Source: Solenopsis invicta (lineage: Eukaryota > Arthropoda > Insecta > Hymenoptera > Formicidae). From it: a DNA stretch of 64,000 nucleotides. Position 1 is the first letter of the stretch, and every line of letters starts with the position of its first letter. Position numbers and translations under genes: made by a program. Of the stretch, positions 1 through 11,160 are shown in pieces. The DNA lies in NCBI RefSeq assembly GCF_016802725.1, contig NC_052668.1, positions 3,919,001 to 3,983,000 on the forward strand, read 5' to 3'. The notes under the pieces were generated by a model. The model was given only the letters and a program-made list of their open reading frames with translations. It had not been told where the DNA came from and ran no database searches.

Positions 1-1020
1 TAAAAGATTCGCGCCGACGACAACGCAGTTGTCGCAACCGGACTACAAAATTATTCCAACATGTGCGGCACAACAACGTACCGATAGCTCAGACGGCCGT
101 AACATAACTCGCGCACGTGCGCAAGGGCTTTGCGGCTTCCTGGGAAGCCGGTCGTCCGCGAGCTTCTACGGCGAGACAGCTAAAGCACACGCGGCAGCCG
201 ACTGCTGGGTGCTTCGACAAGGTCTCGTGTTTGAAGTGGAGAGCCAGCCAAACACGAAAAAAGGGGTGCGTTCAATCGCCACGCGGCGGACGCACTCGCA
301 CACTAACCTAATGGCTCCACCTCAGAGCGCGAGCCAGTCGACACCGGCAGCTCGTGGCTTTACACAGCTTTTAGAGGGTCATCTCGATTACGGTACCGCC
401 CTTCCTCCGTTCTTAGAGCTGCGGGGACTCGTTCGGGCCTGGCACACCTCCCAATAGCCGACTCCGATAGCAGAGGCCGATATCCAGCACGCTCGTTCAC
501 GCCTGACATATACATGGGTCGCCGGATCGCACGCCAAAGCCGCGAGAATCGCGCTCGGTGCGCGATTGATGGGCGCTACCCCTCCCACAGGGTGCGCGAT
601 ACCCTTGCGCCTAGCGGCGCGGCTTATCAGCGGCCGCCCTTATCTAGCCGTGACATCACGGTAGCAGTGTCGGGTCTCCGCAGGTGTCGTGCGGTTCCCG
701 TCGGCATCCGATATCCTCGTCTCTCTTGCCGTCCTCGCGAACGACAGCTGCTTTTCCTCGAGGCGACGTTCCTCCGTCGCCATTATTTCGGACGGACAGT
801 CGGCATCCGATGGCCCTTATCCTGACCGTTCGTCTGCTCTAACCTGTCCATCCTTAGTGCCTCGCGCGAGCTTCTTCCGCGCGGCGCTTATTTGTCGCCA
901 CCTCTCGTCTCGTCCTCCTCTCCGTCGGCGGTTCCCCGTGCGCCGACCCTTAACGATCGCCTTCTCCTTTTCTTGCCGCTATCCGTCTCTCTCATCGCTG
1001 TTGCTCCTTCGGTGACGTTT
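1..1020. other. CpG-rich block, nature unresolved
   Basis: This kilobase is far richer in G, C and CpG than the rest of the window. It can be read as open frames on both strands (for example 142 codons on plus from 29), but none resembles a protein family I recognise, and high GC alone lengthens open frames. A short phrase (GTCGGCATCCGAT) occurs near 698 and 800, suggesting internal duplication. It could be the promoter or first exon of a neighbouring gene beyond position 1, or a GC-rich repeat. From 1021 to about 1387 composition falls back to AT-rich and I see nothing. Confidence 0.35.
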
Positions 1021-1391
1021 GTCGAGGCGCCCGAGATTACATGAAATTAAGCCCCGTATCAATACAACAAAATAATAGACGCTACGCAGTTCCGCCGGAG
1101 ATTTTGCTCTTTCGCTTAGTGCCCGGCCCGGTCATATGCACTTTGCTTAAGCGGAGGACAAAGTAGCGAGGCAGGTAAAACTGCCACGTTACAATATATA
1201 TAATTCACTTAAGATGCCTCCCCCTCTCGTGGCAATTCTCTTTCCGGAACAGTAATAGTTATTGAGATATCACAAATTGACACAGAATTATATGAGTATC
1301 CCGATTACTGACTTAAACAAGAGAACTTGTAAGTTAAGACCTGATATTTATACTATTTTTTAAATCGTACAGAGATCAATTATGATATTAA

Positions 1392-2284
1392 GGGGGGAAA
1401 TAGGGTTAGAGGTTTCAAAATTTCGAATTTTTGGAACTAGCATGAATCGATAGTATTACTATTGAAGAATGTGTTCTGAAAATTTCAAAGCAAAATTCGA
1501 AGTCCTTCCCAAGTTATGAGAATTATACGGAGCGCGCTCGAGTTTACTACCTGACGCTGTAGCAGGCAGAAGGGACCAAAGAAGCGAGAATAGCGCGAAA
1601 AGAACAAATGTTGGCCGCAAATCTCGTTTATGAAGAAGAAGAAGGCTTGCTATATGGCGCAGGAATCGATGACTAAAAGGTAGGAACTTCGCATAATTCA
1701 TTAAAAGCCATAAACGTTCAGTTTTCATTTTTTTTTCAAACGCGTTTTTCTCGAAACGACTTTTTTTCGGCTTGCGTGACGTCTAGCTCAAAAAATAATG
1801 AACCAATTTTTAAAAACCAAAGTGATTATTGTTCGTTATTAAATTGTCTTCGATATGAACCTTCAATTGGAATAAAAAATGGGTTTTAAGTGCATTTTTA
1901 AGGGCAAATAACTGAAAAAAAAACGGTGAAAATTGATGGTTTTTTTTCAAACTTGCGTAATTTTTCAAATTTTTTATTTTTTTAGCCGATTTGAGGTTCA
2001 TATCGAAGAGAAACTTGTAATAAACGTAAAAATTTTTGGATTTTTGATTTTAGGCGAAAATTACGACCTCTACATGTCACGCAAGCGACATGTTCGTGCG
2101 GCGAACGTCCACGGGTTGCGGCCTACAACTGCTCTATTTTTAAATATGACTTAAAAAAATTTGGACATGTACTTCAAAATATGTATAAAATGATCCCAAA
2201 GTTGCAAAAAAAAAATTTTTTTTCTACCTAAAAAAAATTCTCAAAAAAACATGAAAAATCGGGCTCCTAACCCTATGTCCCCCC
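1392..2284. mobile_element. TTAA-flanked DNA transposon remnant
   Basis: The ends are inverted: GGGGGGAAATAGGGTTAG on the left and CTAACCCTATGTCCCCCC on the right. Each is bordered by TTAA (1388-1391 and 2285-2288), so this is an 893-bp element with a 4-bp TTAA target duplication. Plus-strand sequence at about 1560-1677 reads as a transposase-like C-terminus ending LLYGAGIDD before a stop. A similar tail (QLYGAGIAD) occurs at about 55310-55440 in another repeat of this window. TTAA targets are used by Kolobok and piggyBac elements; assignment to Kolobok is inference. The rest is poly-A/T-rich non-coding sequence. Confidence 0.65.
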
Positions 2285-2288
2285 TTAA

Positions 2289-2894
2289 TGCTATTTTTTA
2301 ACTTCATAATAAATAAGATTTATAAAATATATATTCTCTTTAGAAATATATGCGTTTATATCATTTTATACGTATTTATTTCTGAGTTATCAGTAATAGA
2401 GATAAATAAATATTCTAATACCCATTAGTGACATACATGAATTAACTACAAAAATTTTAAACCCTGATATTTTTATGCTCAGAAATTTTATCTCGACTTG
2501 ACAAAACAATTCACTTACATCAAATTATTTAAAGCACAACTGAATAGATCCAACAAACAGATATCTGGTATGAGCTGTCTCTTTCTAAGATTACGGAGAG
2601 CAATTGCGTTCAGACTGTCGTCATCAGACTACGCTTGTAATTATAACGTTTTAACATTCTTTACAGCTTTTAAATTTATTCGAAATGTATTGTAATCAAA
2701 TATAAATAAAATTTGAATACATGTTTAGAATAAATATTGGACTTATATTAGCTGATTTATTAAGGAAAATGAGTGCGATTGACATAAATTGGGACACTGT
2801 CAATAACTGGGACATTTATCTTAGGTTTATCTCCTTCCAGATGAGAAACATTTCACCAGTAAAAAATTAATTTCAGCACTAGCACTAAGATCAA
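2289..2894. other. AT-rich spacer, nothing recognised
   Basis: No coding signal, inverted repeat or tandem repeat stood out between the TTAA element and the next MITE. Confidence 0.5.
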
Positions 2895-2902
2895 GCTATA
2901 AG

Positions 2903-3298
2903 CGAGGGGAAATTCACAGCCGGCATTGGTGTACAAAATTTCAGCAGTGGACTGCCGAAAAAAGTAAGCAGTGACCTATAATATTGACGGCATTGTCGTC
3001 AGTGGTTGGGAAGTGGTGAGCTCACTTCAGAGTCGATCATGGGGTTGAGCACAAAAATTTTTGAATACTTCGGGAAAGCTTTAGAATTCTTGTGCAGGCA
3101 TTGGCGTATGATAATGGGCACGCGGTAGTGTTCATAATTGCATGGCATTGCCTTAATTTTAATATAGGATTGACGGCATTGTAGGCATTGACTAACAATA
3201 AGCATTGTCGGCAGTGTACAAAAATGTCGGCAGTGTTTTACAGCAATGCCAAAAATCGGCATTGGTGTACAAAATTTTGGGTTGTGAATTCCCCCTCG
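2903..3298. mobile_element. 396-bp MITE with 8-bp target duplication
   Basis: Inverted termini CGAGGGGAAATTCAC and GTGAATTCCCCCTCG are flanked on both sides by GCTATAAG (2895-2902 and 3299-3306). An 8-bp duplication fits hAT or P-type transposition. The interior holds many scattered copies of GGCATTG and GGCAGTG in both orientations, like the subterminal transposase-binding motifs of hAT elements. No coding capacity, so it is non-autonomous. Superfamily assignment rests only on duplication length and subterminal repeats. Confidence 0.75.
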
Positions 3299-3306
3299 GC
3301 TATAAG

Positions 3307-4000
3307 CGTCAAAGGCATTTTGTTTATATATTAAAGTTTTTTCGTCGTTCATTTAATTGTTATTTTTAACATTATGTGCATCATCGAATCATAATGAATG
3401 GCGTTTTAGAAACTTCAATACCAATCTTACAAAAACACACAAAACGGCAGAAAAATATTTCAATTTAAAATAATTAGACAATTATATGAAAAAAAAGACT
3501 AACTTTTGCGTACACTTTCCTCAAATACAAATGATTCCGCACGCGAGAAACCAGTACAAAAATAATAATTTATATAATTATTAATTTATTTATCAAATCA
3601 TTAACTAAACACATTAAAATACAATGATTACATTATTTGCTCCGTTTTACTGCAATCATATTTCTTTTAGAACTCTAACCCACGCAAACAACGAGACACA
3701 AGTGTTTTAAAATTACAAATCTTAAGTTTAGGCGAAAATACAAGACATTTATATCTGATGTACATCAAGTCAAAAAATTAATTCGACCTAACTACATTGC
3801 ACAAATAAAATTTTATTTTATAATACATTGAAATATTTAGATTATTAAAACATAATTAATTAGTACATATGATTATTTCAAGCAATATTCTTTTGATTAG
3901 TTAAATCTGAGATATAGACATATAAAAAAATAATTAAAAATAATTAAACTACTTATCTTAATGAAATATTTTGCACTCTGTTAGGGAACCATGGTAACAC
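3307..4000. other. AT-rich spacer, nothing recognised
   Basis: About 700 bp with no convincing open frame or repeat structure. Confidence 0.5.
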
Positions 4001-4003
4001 ATG

Positions 4004-4007
<4 letters not shown>

Positions 4008-4048
<41 letters not shown>

Positions 4049-4072
4049 TATATATATATAAGTGCAGATGTA

Positions 4073-4110
<38 letters not shown>

Positions 4111-4120
4111 TGTGTGTACA
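4008..4120. repeat. (TA)n then (TG)n microsatellite
   Basis: An alternating TA run with one interruption is followed by a TG run. It produces low-complexity open frames on both strands that are not genes. Confidence 0.95.
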
Positions 4121-6055
4121 TACAGGTATATATTTCAGAATAACCTTATGTGCTTGAAAAGACATATTCCTGAAGTTATTCTAAAACAACTTTTCCTTTG
4201 GCAAAAACTTGTACAAAGCATACTTTTTAAATAATAAAAGGAAATAGTTATTCAATAACGGGGCGCGTATAGCGTTGAAGCAGGGCCGGTAACTCACCGT
4301 TTAATATGGGCAAATACGTAAAACGATTGCAATGATAAACTGACAGCTCGAACACTGCTTTCCCTGCCTTTCTGCTCTCTCTCGCTCTCTCTCTCCTGTT
4401 CTTTCAAAGCCTCTATCTCATTCTCATTCTTTTCTTATTTATCAATTCATACACTATCACTGAAATAATGCTAAAATTAAAAACGATATTTAATTATTTG
4501 ACGTCTTGTTTTTAATAATTCTGTACGTGTAAAAAAAAATATTTCTTTTAGTCAAAAATATCATATTTAAAATGTCCGATTAAAAAATAAAAATGCAGAG
4601 TGAGAAAGAGAAAGAGAGAGACAAGTCTGAACGTGTATACTTACTTATCATCTTGCACAGCAATCAGCCTTTATCTTCACAAAGACAAAATATCCATATT
4701 AAACTCGAGACTTTTTTCTTTTCTTATTAAATCACATCACTTGTCACATTCACTGTAATAATACTCTTGATTCAAAGAATACTAATGCATCACTTTATAC
4801 AAATCAATTACTATTGTCAATTACTATTAGTCACTAATCACGCGTGAAAATTACTCAAAAAATGAAACACGTGCATGTGACCGTGATCTCGAAGATTTCA
4901 AGGTCATCCTGATTTTTGACGGCCAAAAGACTGAGTTTGATATGAGACAAGAAACAGTCGCTCGAGAAACGTGAGCCGTGAACGCGCCGTGAGTGCAACA
5001 TTTGGGGGCTTGTTCGGGATGACCGTGAAATCTTCGAGTTCATGGTCACAGGCGCAACACACGGGCGCAACAATATTTTTAATTTTTAATTATCGCGTTC
5101 TGACTTTTAGAACGTCAATCATGCAGTGATACCGCAAACAATAAAACTAGTCGACTACTCGCTCGTGAAACTAAGAGGATATAACCTAACCTCTTTGTTG
5201 TAAACACGTGTCGAGTGTTCGTCGGGTAAACACGTGATTCTTTTTTTGAGTAATTCTCACGCGTGATTAGTAGTGATTAATAGTAATTGACGATAGTGAT
5301 ATGTATAAAGTGATGCGTTAGTAATTTTCGATCAGAATAATTGCAGTGAATGTGATAAATGATGTGATTTAAAAAAAAAGAGGAAAATCTTGAGTATAAT
5401 ATGGATATTCTGTCTTCGTGAAAATAAAGCTAATTGCTGTGGGATGATAAGTGAGTTTACACGTTCAAATTTGATCAAACTCATCTCTTTCTCTTTCACT
5501 CTGCTTTTTTATTTTTTAATCACGCATTTTAAATATGCTATTTTTGACTTAAAAGGAATATTTTTTTACTCGTACAAAATTATTAAAAGAAAGACGTCAA
5601 ATAATTAAATTTTAGCATTATTTTAGTGTCAGTGTGTGAATTGATAAATAAATAAGAAAAAAATAAGAATAATGGGATAAAAATTTTGAGAAAGCGGAAA
5701 AAAGAGAGGAGAGGCGGGAAAACAGTGTTCGAGCTGTCAGCTGATCATTGCAATCACCTCACGTAATCGCCCATATCGAACAGTAAATTGTACCGGCCCT
5801 ATCTCATCGCTATACATGCCCGGTTATTAGATAACTATTTCTTTTTATAATTTAATAACTAACAAGGGGAGGACCAGGTGAGAGACTCTGAGATTTTGAT
5901 CCCAATTTTTTTAGTTATTCTGGAAACGAAAAAAAAGTTTACGTCTCCCGGCGTTTCATCGAATAGGCCTTAGTTTCAAAATAATAAATTTGTGAAAATT
6001 GGCCATACCGCGGCGCGCTATATGAGCCTTCCCGGTAACTGTTCTCGCAACCAAT

Positions 6056-6123
6056 GCAGTCGGCTCCGTGCGTTAGGTGCTTGCTTCGCAATCGTAAGAT
6101 CCGGGTTCGCTCCCGGGAGTGCA
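6056..6123 (+). other. tRNA-like module in left arm of E1
   Basis: A box B-like GGGTTCGCTCCC lies in a hairpin whose stem CCGGG/CCCGG is intact. The anticodon-arm-like stretch GCTTGCTTCGCAATC resembles the layout of a tRNA-Ala with TTCGCA in the loop. Box A is degenerate (GGCTCCGTGCGTTAGG). The acceptor stem is poor, so a working tRNA is unlikely. The module is repeated in inverted orientation at 6731-6799 in the other arm. Confidence 0.6.
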
Positions 6124-6730
6124 ATATTTTTTTTCTTTTTTTTTTAAATAAATATATTTATTTATCTTGATGATATTAATATAGAATGCAAATTTCTAAA
6201 ATAGAAAATTTAATTCAATATCATTTTCTAAACTTCAATTTAAATTTAATTTAAAGGGAATTTGAATTCAAGTAATAATATTTGAAATAATGAATAGGAA
6301 ATAATAATAACAATATATAAGTAAAATCTGCAAAACTTAAATAATTAACTTCTGTAATAAAAGTATTTACATTCACATTCACAATCAGATGTTTGTTTAT
6401 TATTCTTCTTTTACGATTAATTATTTTAAAAACTAGAATTTTAAAATACTGTTAATATTATTTGCAATTAAATTTTAAATTAAACAATTTGAAAACTTAG
6501 ATACGTTGCCTTTATATGTTATCCATTTCAAATAACTTATATATTATTATTATTATTATTACCTATTTATTATTTCAAATATTATTACTTGAATTCAAAT
6601 TCCCTTCAAATTAAATTGAAGTTTAGAAAATGATATTGAATTAAATTTTCTATTTTAGAAATTTGCATACTATATTAATATCATCAAGATAAATAAATAT
6701 ATTTATTTAAAAAAAAAAGAAAAAAAATAT

Positions 6731-6799
6731 TGCACACCCGGGAGCGAACCCGGATCTTACGATTGCGAAGCAAGCACCTAACGCACGGAGCCGACTGCA
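6731..6799 (-). other. tRNA-like module in right arm of E1
   Basis: Near-identical inverted copy of the module at 6056-6123, keeping the box B-like hairpin. Having both copies means a full transcript across E1 would fold the two modules against each other. Confidence 0.6.
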
Positions 6800-7106
6800 C
6801 TTGTTGCGAGAACAGTTACCGGGAAAGCTCATATGACGCGCCGCGGTATGCCAATTTTCACAAATTTATTATTTTGAAATTAAGGCCTATTCGATGAAAC
6901 GCCGGGAGACGTAAACTTTTTTTTCGTCTCCAGAATAATTAAAAAAATTGGGATCAAAATCCCAGGGTCTCTCACCTAGTCATCTCCTTGTAAGCTTCGG
7001 ACAAGTTTTTGCCAAAGGAAAAGTTGTTTCAGAATAACCTCAGAAATATGTTTCTTCAAGGACATAAGGTTATTCTGAATCACCCTGTATAAATATATAT
7101 GTATAT

Positions 7107-8412
7107 ACACGGTGTCCAAAAAGTGTGGAAACCCCTAAATATTTCCGTTCCCTTGCATTTTACAGAAAAATGTTTTAGACAAAAGTTGTAGGGTTTCAAA
7201 AGGTCTATTGACTGTCTATTTACTGATTTTATCAGTTTGACCTTGGATGGCGTCACCAAGGTCAGATCGAAATTACATTAATTTTTTTAAATACGAGGTG
7301 TGTTCAAAAAGTAACGGGAATTTTTAAATTTCGCGGGTTTGGAGAGTCCGACAGTCAAATTTTTTTTTGTTTATGTTGGTATACATGCCCCTGAAGTATG
7401 CTGAAATGTTGAGCTGTATTCATTGTTTACTTTGTCTGTGGCAGCCGCTAAGATTACACGTGTTTTTATGAGCTCGGCAATTTTCGTTTCTGAAAAAAAA
7501 TGGATCAAAGAATTTGTATCAAATTTTGCGTAAAAAATAACATAAAGTGTAACAAAGTGTGTGAAATGTTAACAAAGGCCTATGGTGAGTCTGCTATGAG
7601 TAAAACAAGAGTTTACGAGTGGTATAATCGTTTCCAAGATGGCCGTAAAGACGTTGAAGATGACGAACGCCAAGGACGCCCCAGCACATCAAGAACCGAT
7701 GAAAACGTCGAAAAAGTGAAAGAAATGGTTATGAACAATCGCCGAATCACAATCAGAGAAGTCGGTGAAAAAAATGCCCGAATTTATGGAAAAACAATTC
7801 ATGGCTTTTGCACCACGATAATGCACCTGCTCACACTTCATTGCTTGTTCGTGAATTTTTGGCCAAAAACAATACTGTAATGATGCCCCAGCCTCCATAT
7901 TCGCCAGACATGGCTCCGTGTGACTTTTTCCTATTTCCAAAAATAAAAAGAATCTTAAAGGGCCGTCGTTTTACAAGCATAGATGACATTAAAAGCGCAT
8001 CGCTGAAAAAGCTAAAGGCTATCCCAAAGATCGAGTTTGAGAAGTGTTTCGGGGATTGGAAGAAGCGTTGGCATAAGTGCATAATATCTAATGGTGACTA
8101 TTTTGAAGGCGATAACATTAATGTAGACGAATAAATAAATATTTTTTTCAAAAAACGAAAATTCCCGGTATTTTTTGAACACACCTCGTAGAATACCCTA
8201 TTTTTGATTCTAGAATCTAATAGCTGTTATCAAGACTTTTCCAAAACACTAAAGGAAAGTTTCTTTTCGTTGAGTACTGTCCAGGTTGTGAGGCTTGAAA
8301 ACTATAGTGTACTGTAACTTTCATGCGTCACAACTTTTGTCTGAAACATTTTTCTGTAAAATGCAAAGAAACGGAAATATTTAGGGGTTTCCACACTTTT
8401 TGGATACGCTGT
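7107..8412. mobile_element. Long-TIR MITE, split by a mariner
   Basis: Left end ACACGGTGTCCAAAAAGTGT and the right-end complement near 8385-8412 are inverted. Both continue into GGAAACCCCTAAATATTTCC and the phrase ACAAAAGTTGTAGGG. The host element is about 410 bp once the mariner at 7294-8188 is removed. Internal sequence (TTGGATGGCGTC, AGGTCAGAT) is shared with the element at 8693-9284, which shows the uninterrupted version. Confidence 0.7.
7294..8188 (+). pseudogene. Internally deleted mariner, copy 1
   Basis: Inverted ends CGAGGTGTGTTCAAAAA... and ...TTTTTTGAACACACCTCG are flanked by TA (7292-7293, 8189-8190). The frame from 7500 gives the N-terminal helix-turn-helix part of a mariner transposase (IKFCVKN, VYEWYNRFQDGR, GRPSTSRTDENVE). 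It then jumps to the C-terminal part (HHDNAPAHTSLL, PYSPDMAPCDFFLFPK, then a helical tail ending at 8134), which lies in another frame. About a third of the usual 1.3 kb is gone, including the first catalytic Asp region; the second and third Asp motifs remain. Copy 2 at 33293-34188 carries the same deletion. It cannot encode active enzyme. Confidence 0.9.
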
Positions 8413-8421
8413 ATACATATA

Positions 8422-8690
8422 TACAGGGTGTCTCAGGGTTAATTTCTTAATATAAATGTCACTGCGTATTTATATAACAACCTCAATGTCAAGAGGTATC
8501 CTTGTAGTAGCATGTTATATCACCATACTTGAGCGCGCAAAATGTCAACTCTGTGATTCATAAACTTTAATCGCGAATAATTTGGAAACCATTATACTCT
8601 CGACATTTTTGTATTAAGATTTTTTTTTCTTAGAATGTTCCAAGGAATCCACTCTTAAAAGGGGATCCAAGCTTTCTGAGACACCTTGTA
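8422..8690. mobile_element. TACAGGGTGTCTCA MITE
   Basis: Ends TACAGGGTGTCTCA and TGAGACACCTTGTA are inverted and the interior is about 240 bp. The interior (GTCACTGCGTATTTATATAAC, GAGCGCGCAAAATGTCA) matches both arms of the foldback at 47381-48102, so this copy is a single-arm version of that family. Confidence 0.75.
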
Positions 8691-8692
8691 TA

Positions 8693-9284
8693 TACAGGGT
8701 GAGGGAAAAGTACAGGAACAGCAAAATATCTCAAAAACTAAAAATTTCAGAAGTGTTTCAGATAAAAGTTGTAGAGTTTCAAAAGATCTATTTACTAATA
8801 GTAATTATCAGTTTGATCTTGGATGGCGTCGCCAAGGTCAGATTAAAATCACATTAACTTTTTTAAATAGAACACCCTGTTTTTGATTCCAGAATCTAAT
8901 AGCTGGCGTCAAGACGTTTTCAAAAGCCTACAAGAAAGTTTATTTTCGTTGAGTACTTTCCGAATTGCGAGGCTTGAAAGCTATAGTGTACTGTAACTTT
9001 CAAGCGTCATAACTCGAAAAATATTAAACAAAAATAAGCTTTCTTGTAGTGTTTTGAAAAGGTCTCGAGATGTGCTACAAGAATATGCAATATCAAGTAG
9101 ACAGTCCTGTTTAAAAAATTGAAAGTATCCTTTACATGACCTTTAAGCAACTATTCAAGGTGAAATTAATGACACCATCTTATGACCCCCTCGAAACCAT
9201 ACAACTTTTGCCTAAAACATTTTTGCTGAAAATGCTTCATTAAAGAATTATCGAGATAGATTTTTTAAAATAAGACACCCTGTA
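8693..9284. mobile_element. TACAGGGTG-ended MITE with inner palindrome
   Basis: Starts TACAGGGTGAGGG and ends GACACCCTGTA. Its left third matches the MITE at 7107-8412, including the intact TTTAAATAGAAC junction at about 8863-8872 that corresponds to the mariner insertion point there. The central segment (TTTATTTTCGTTGAGTACTTTCC) recurs in the palindromes at 11264-11815. No coding capacity. Confidence 0.7.
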
Positions 9285-9395
9285 TATACATATACACGCA
9301 CGCACGAACACACGCACGCACGAACACACGCACGCACACACATATGCATACATACATACATACATATATACACACACATATAACATATACATACA
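9285..9395. repeat. CA/TA-rich microsatellite
   Basis: Mixed TATACA, CACGCACG and CATA runs separating two MITEs. Confidence 0.9.
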
Positions 9396-9779
9396 TACAA
9401 GTTGTCTCAGGAATGGGAAATGAGTTATATTATAAGAACGTAGAAACGGTCAGGAGGAGCAGAAAAGTCTTAGATTAATTTCACTATAACTATCGATTTA
9501 AAAAGTAAAACGTGACTCAATGTGCGGTGACGTCGCGCCTTGTGAATTCGTAGCCCATCGCACCTCATTCAATGGTGATGGCGCACTGCAAAAGAAAAGT
9601 AATGTGGTGTGACGGGCCGAATTTGCAAAGTGCGGCGTTACTACGCATTGGTTCAGACGTTTTCATTTTTAAGTCAATTATTCTAGCAAATATCCCAAAA
9701 TAGTATAAAACTTTTTTATTCCTCTCGACTGTTCCACATCCTCAATGCGGTTCATACCCCATTGCAGGAACACCATGTA
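9396..9779. mobile_element. MITE, TACAAGTTGTCTCAGG end
   Basis: Left TACAAGTTGTCTCAGGAATG and right ...ATTGCAGGAACACCATGTA form imperfect inverted ends. The inside has a GC-rich patch (GTGCGGTGACGTCGCGCC) and no long frame. It is the last of a run of such elements beginning at 4121. Confidence 0.55.
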
Positions 9780-9824
9780 TATGTACAATGAATCTTAATG
9801 ATTAAACTAAGTTTTTACACCATC

Positions 9825-9975
9825 AGAGAAATCACTAATTGTACTAATGTTAGTTCAGCGTTAAGCAAGAATTAAATATGTATCGTTTTTTATTTTTCTT
9901 TCCAAATAAATAAAGGCAGACACATATTTAATTCTTGCTTAATGCCAAAATAATGTTGGTACAATCAGGCCAAAT
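9825..9975. repeat. Palindromic repeat
   Basis: TTAAGCAAGAATTAAATATGT at about 9861 is inverted at about 9917-9940, with extended pairing outward (TAATGTTAG / ATAATGTTGG). Related sequence occurs at 10560-10640. An AATAAA on minus at 9889-9894 could serve RSK polyadenylation, but this is weak. Confidence 0.5.
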
Positions 9976-10251
9976 TAATTAAACATACAATTTCTCTCAG
10001 AGGCTAAAAACCTGGTCTAACTAATAAATTTCATCCTATATAGATATAGATAAATGCAATTAACTATAAATAAATATCACATTCGGTTCACTGTCATAAA
10101 CGTTCTGTTATATACTTTGCACGATGATATGTGAACATTATTTACAATATGGGCACTTTAAACTACTTTTGCTTGTACTTTTAACATGATTTTGTAATCC
10201 TAAATTTCTCCACTATGAGATAAAAGTTAAATCTATCAACAGATGTTAAAG

Positions 10252-10380
10252 TTAAACTTGGGTGAGACCACTAGATTTGCCTCGTGTTCTACGACGTGCC
10301 AATTCGGACATAACAACTGGACCAATGTGTGGCGATCTCGGACTACTTGCTATTACTTTGTATGTTTCTGCAACTGCCAT
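10252..10380 (-). CDS. S6kII: RSK (p90 ribosomal S6 kinase), last coding exon
   Basis: This exon encodes the C-terminal 42 residues and the TAA stop of RSK. On minus, an acceptor (TAATTTCAG at 10381-10390) leads into a frame that is phase-compatible with the previous exon. It reads MAVAETYKVIASS, then GPVVMSELARRR, then TRGKSSGLTQV. The GPVVMSELARRR block is characteristic of insect RSK tails. The basic LARRR segment corresponds to the site where vertebrate RSKs dock ERK near their C-terminus; function here is by family knowledge. The frame is short and was found by homology. It is separated from the preceding exon by 12.5 kb of repeat-filled intron. Confidence 0.92.
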   Translation of the reverse strand: MAVAETYKVIASSPRSPHIGPVVMSELARRRTRGKSSGLTQV

Positions 10381-10789
10381 CTGAAATTAGAGATGCAATA
10401 TAAGATCTATTATATGTTTGTAGAAAATGTTATATATAGTGTAAAGTTTAATGGTTATTAAACAAAGATTTTATCCTATTAAAAAAATTATCAACTAAAT
10501 ATATCTGTTTTTATTTATTTAAAAAAAATGACAAATACACGTTTAAGTCTCGCGTAAAATAACGTTAGTGCAATCAGGCCTATATCAAGTGCCGACGTGC
10601 AGTCAGTAATTTCTTTCCTAAAGTAAGAACCTGGTTCAACCTTTAAGATTAGTAGTGTGCGTATACGGGCGTGCATGCACGTGTACGCGCGTGCGTGTGT
10701 GTGGGCGCGTGTAAATATATGCGTGTGCATGCACGTGCGTACGTATGTGCACATGCGTATATATACCATGTTCATATAACAAGAACTTT

Positions 10790-11160
10790 TTTATTAAGCG
10801 TGGGGTTATTCTGATTATAATTTTCGGTTTCTACGAAGAAAAATACACAAGAAAATGTAGAAATGGAACAATCACTGAATGGTGACAAAATCGTTGAAAA
10901 TTTGTATACTCCTTTATTTGATTTTTGACGAATGTTACAATATTTAAAAATTTTATTTCGACAAAACTGCTGCGTTATAACGCATTATCTTAGCGTACTT
11001 ATTCAAAATTTTTGTCAATTTGTGATACCATAAAATAATATTCGCACAATGTGCCTGTTGGGGAATACAAATACCGTAGTATTATGATGTAATAATATGA
11101 AACATTATTTCATATAAATAAAAATGTAATTATGTGTCAAAAAATTTCACGTTCCTATCA
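10790..11160. repeat. Dispersed repeat, copy 1
   Basis: About 370 bp match the sequence at 62915-63235 in the opposite orientation (shared phrases include GCACAATGTGCCTGTTGGGG, CACAAATTGACAAAAATTTT and CTACATTTTCTTGTGTATTT on one strand or the other). No frame or clear ends. An unclassified interspersed element. Confidence 0.7.

Larger units (their letters stand above)
5863..6990. mobile_element. E1: foldback MITE, CAAGG ends, tRNA-like arms
   Basis: It begins CAAGGGGAGGACC and ends in the inverted form ATCTCCTTG. TAA duplications sit at 5860-5862 and 6991-6993. The arms are about 400 bp each and the whole is 1128 bp. Each arm carries a tRNA-like module (6056-6123 on plus, 6731-6799 on minus) followed by an A/T-rich tract. 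It sits in the right arm of the 4121-7089 foldback; the uninterrupted arm at about 4190-4240 shows the sequence before insertion. E2 (18171-19305) is the same family with the same duplication. No transposase frame. Confidence 0.85.
4121..7089. mobile_element. Large foldback element, TACAGG/CCTGTA ends
   Basis: The left arm from 4121 and the right arm ending at 7089 are long imperfect inverted repeats. Both contain TTCAGAATAACCTTATG and CTTTTCCTTTGGCAAAAA. The pairing continues inward (about 4225-4830 against about 5220-5850), including a CT-rich tract on the left and its GA-rich complement on the right, and CGAACACTG/CAGTGTTCG. Element E1 (5863-6990) has been inserted into the right arm and splits it. 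The element at 32298-35105 has the same terminal architecture, so this is a family of long foldbacks. No transposase is seen. Confidence 0.75.

Noticed and set aside
29..457. 142-codon open frame on plus in the CpG-rich block
   Set aside because: No domain, no splice context and overlapping frames on the other strand; GC-rich sequence gives long frames by chance. Kept only as an unresolved block.
6056..6123. Functional tRNA gene
   Set aside because: Box A is degenerate and no proper acceptor stem forms; the copies occur as inverted pairs inside foldback elements. The same reasoning applies to 27239-27300, 28830-28905 and 13905-13980.
10243..10461. 72-codon open frame on plus
   Set aside because: It is antisense to the last RSK exon, which has a family match, correct phase and splice acceptor.
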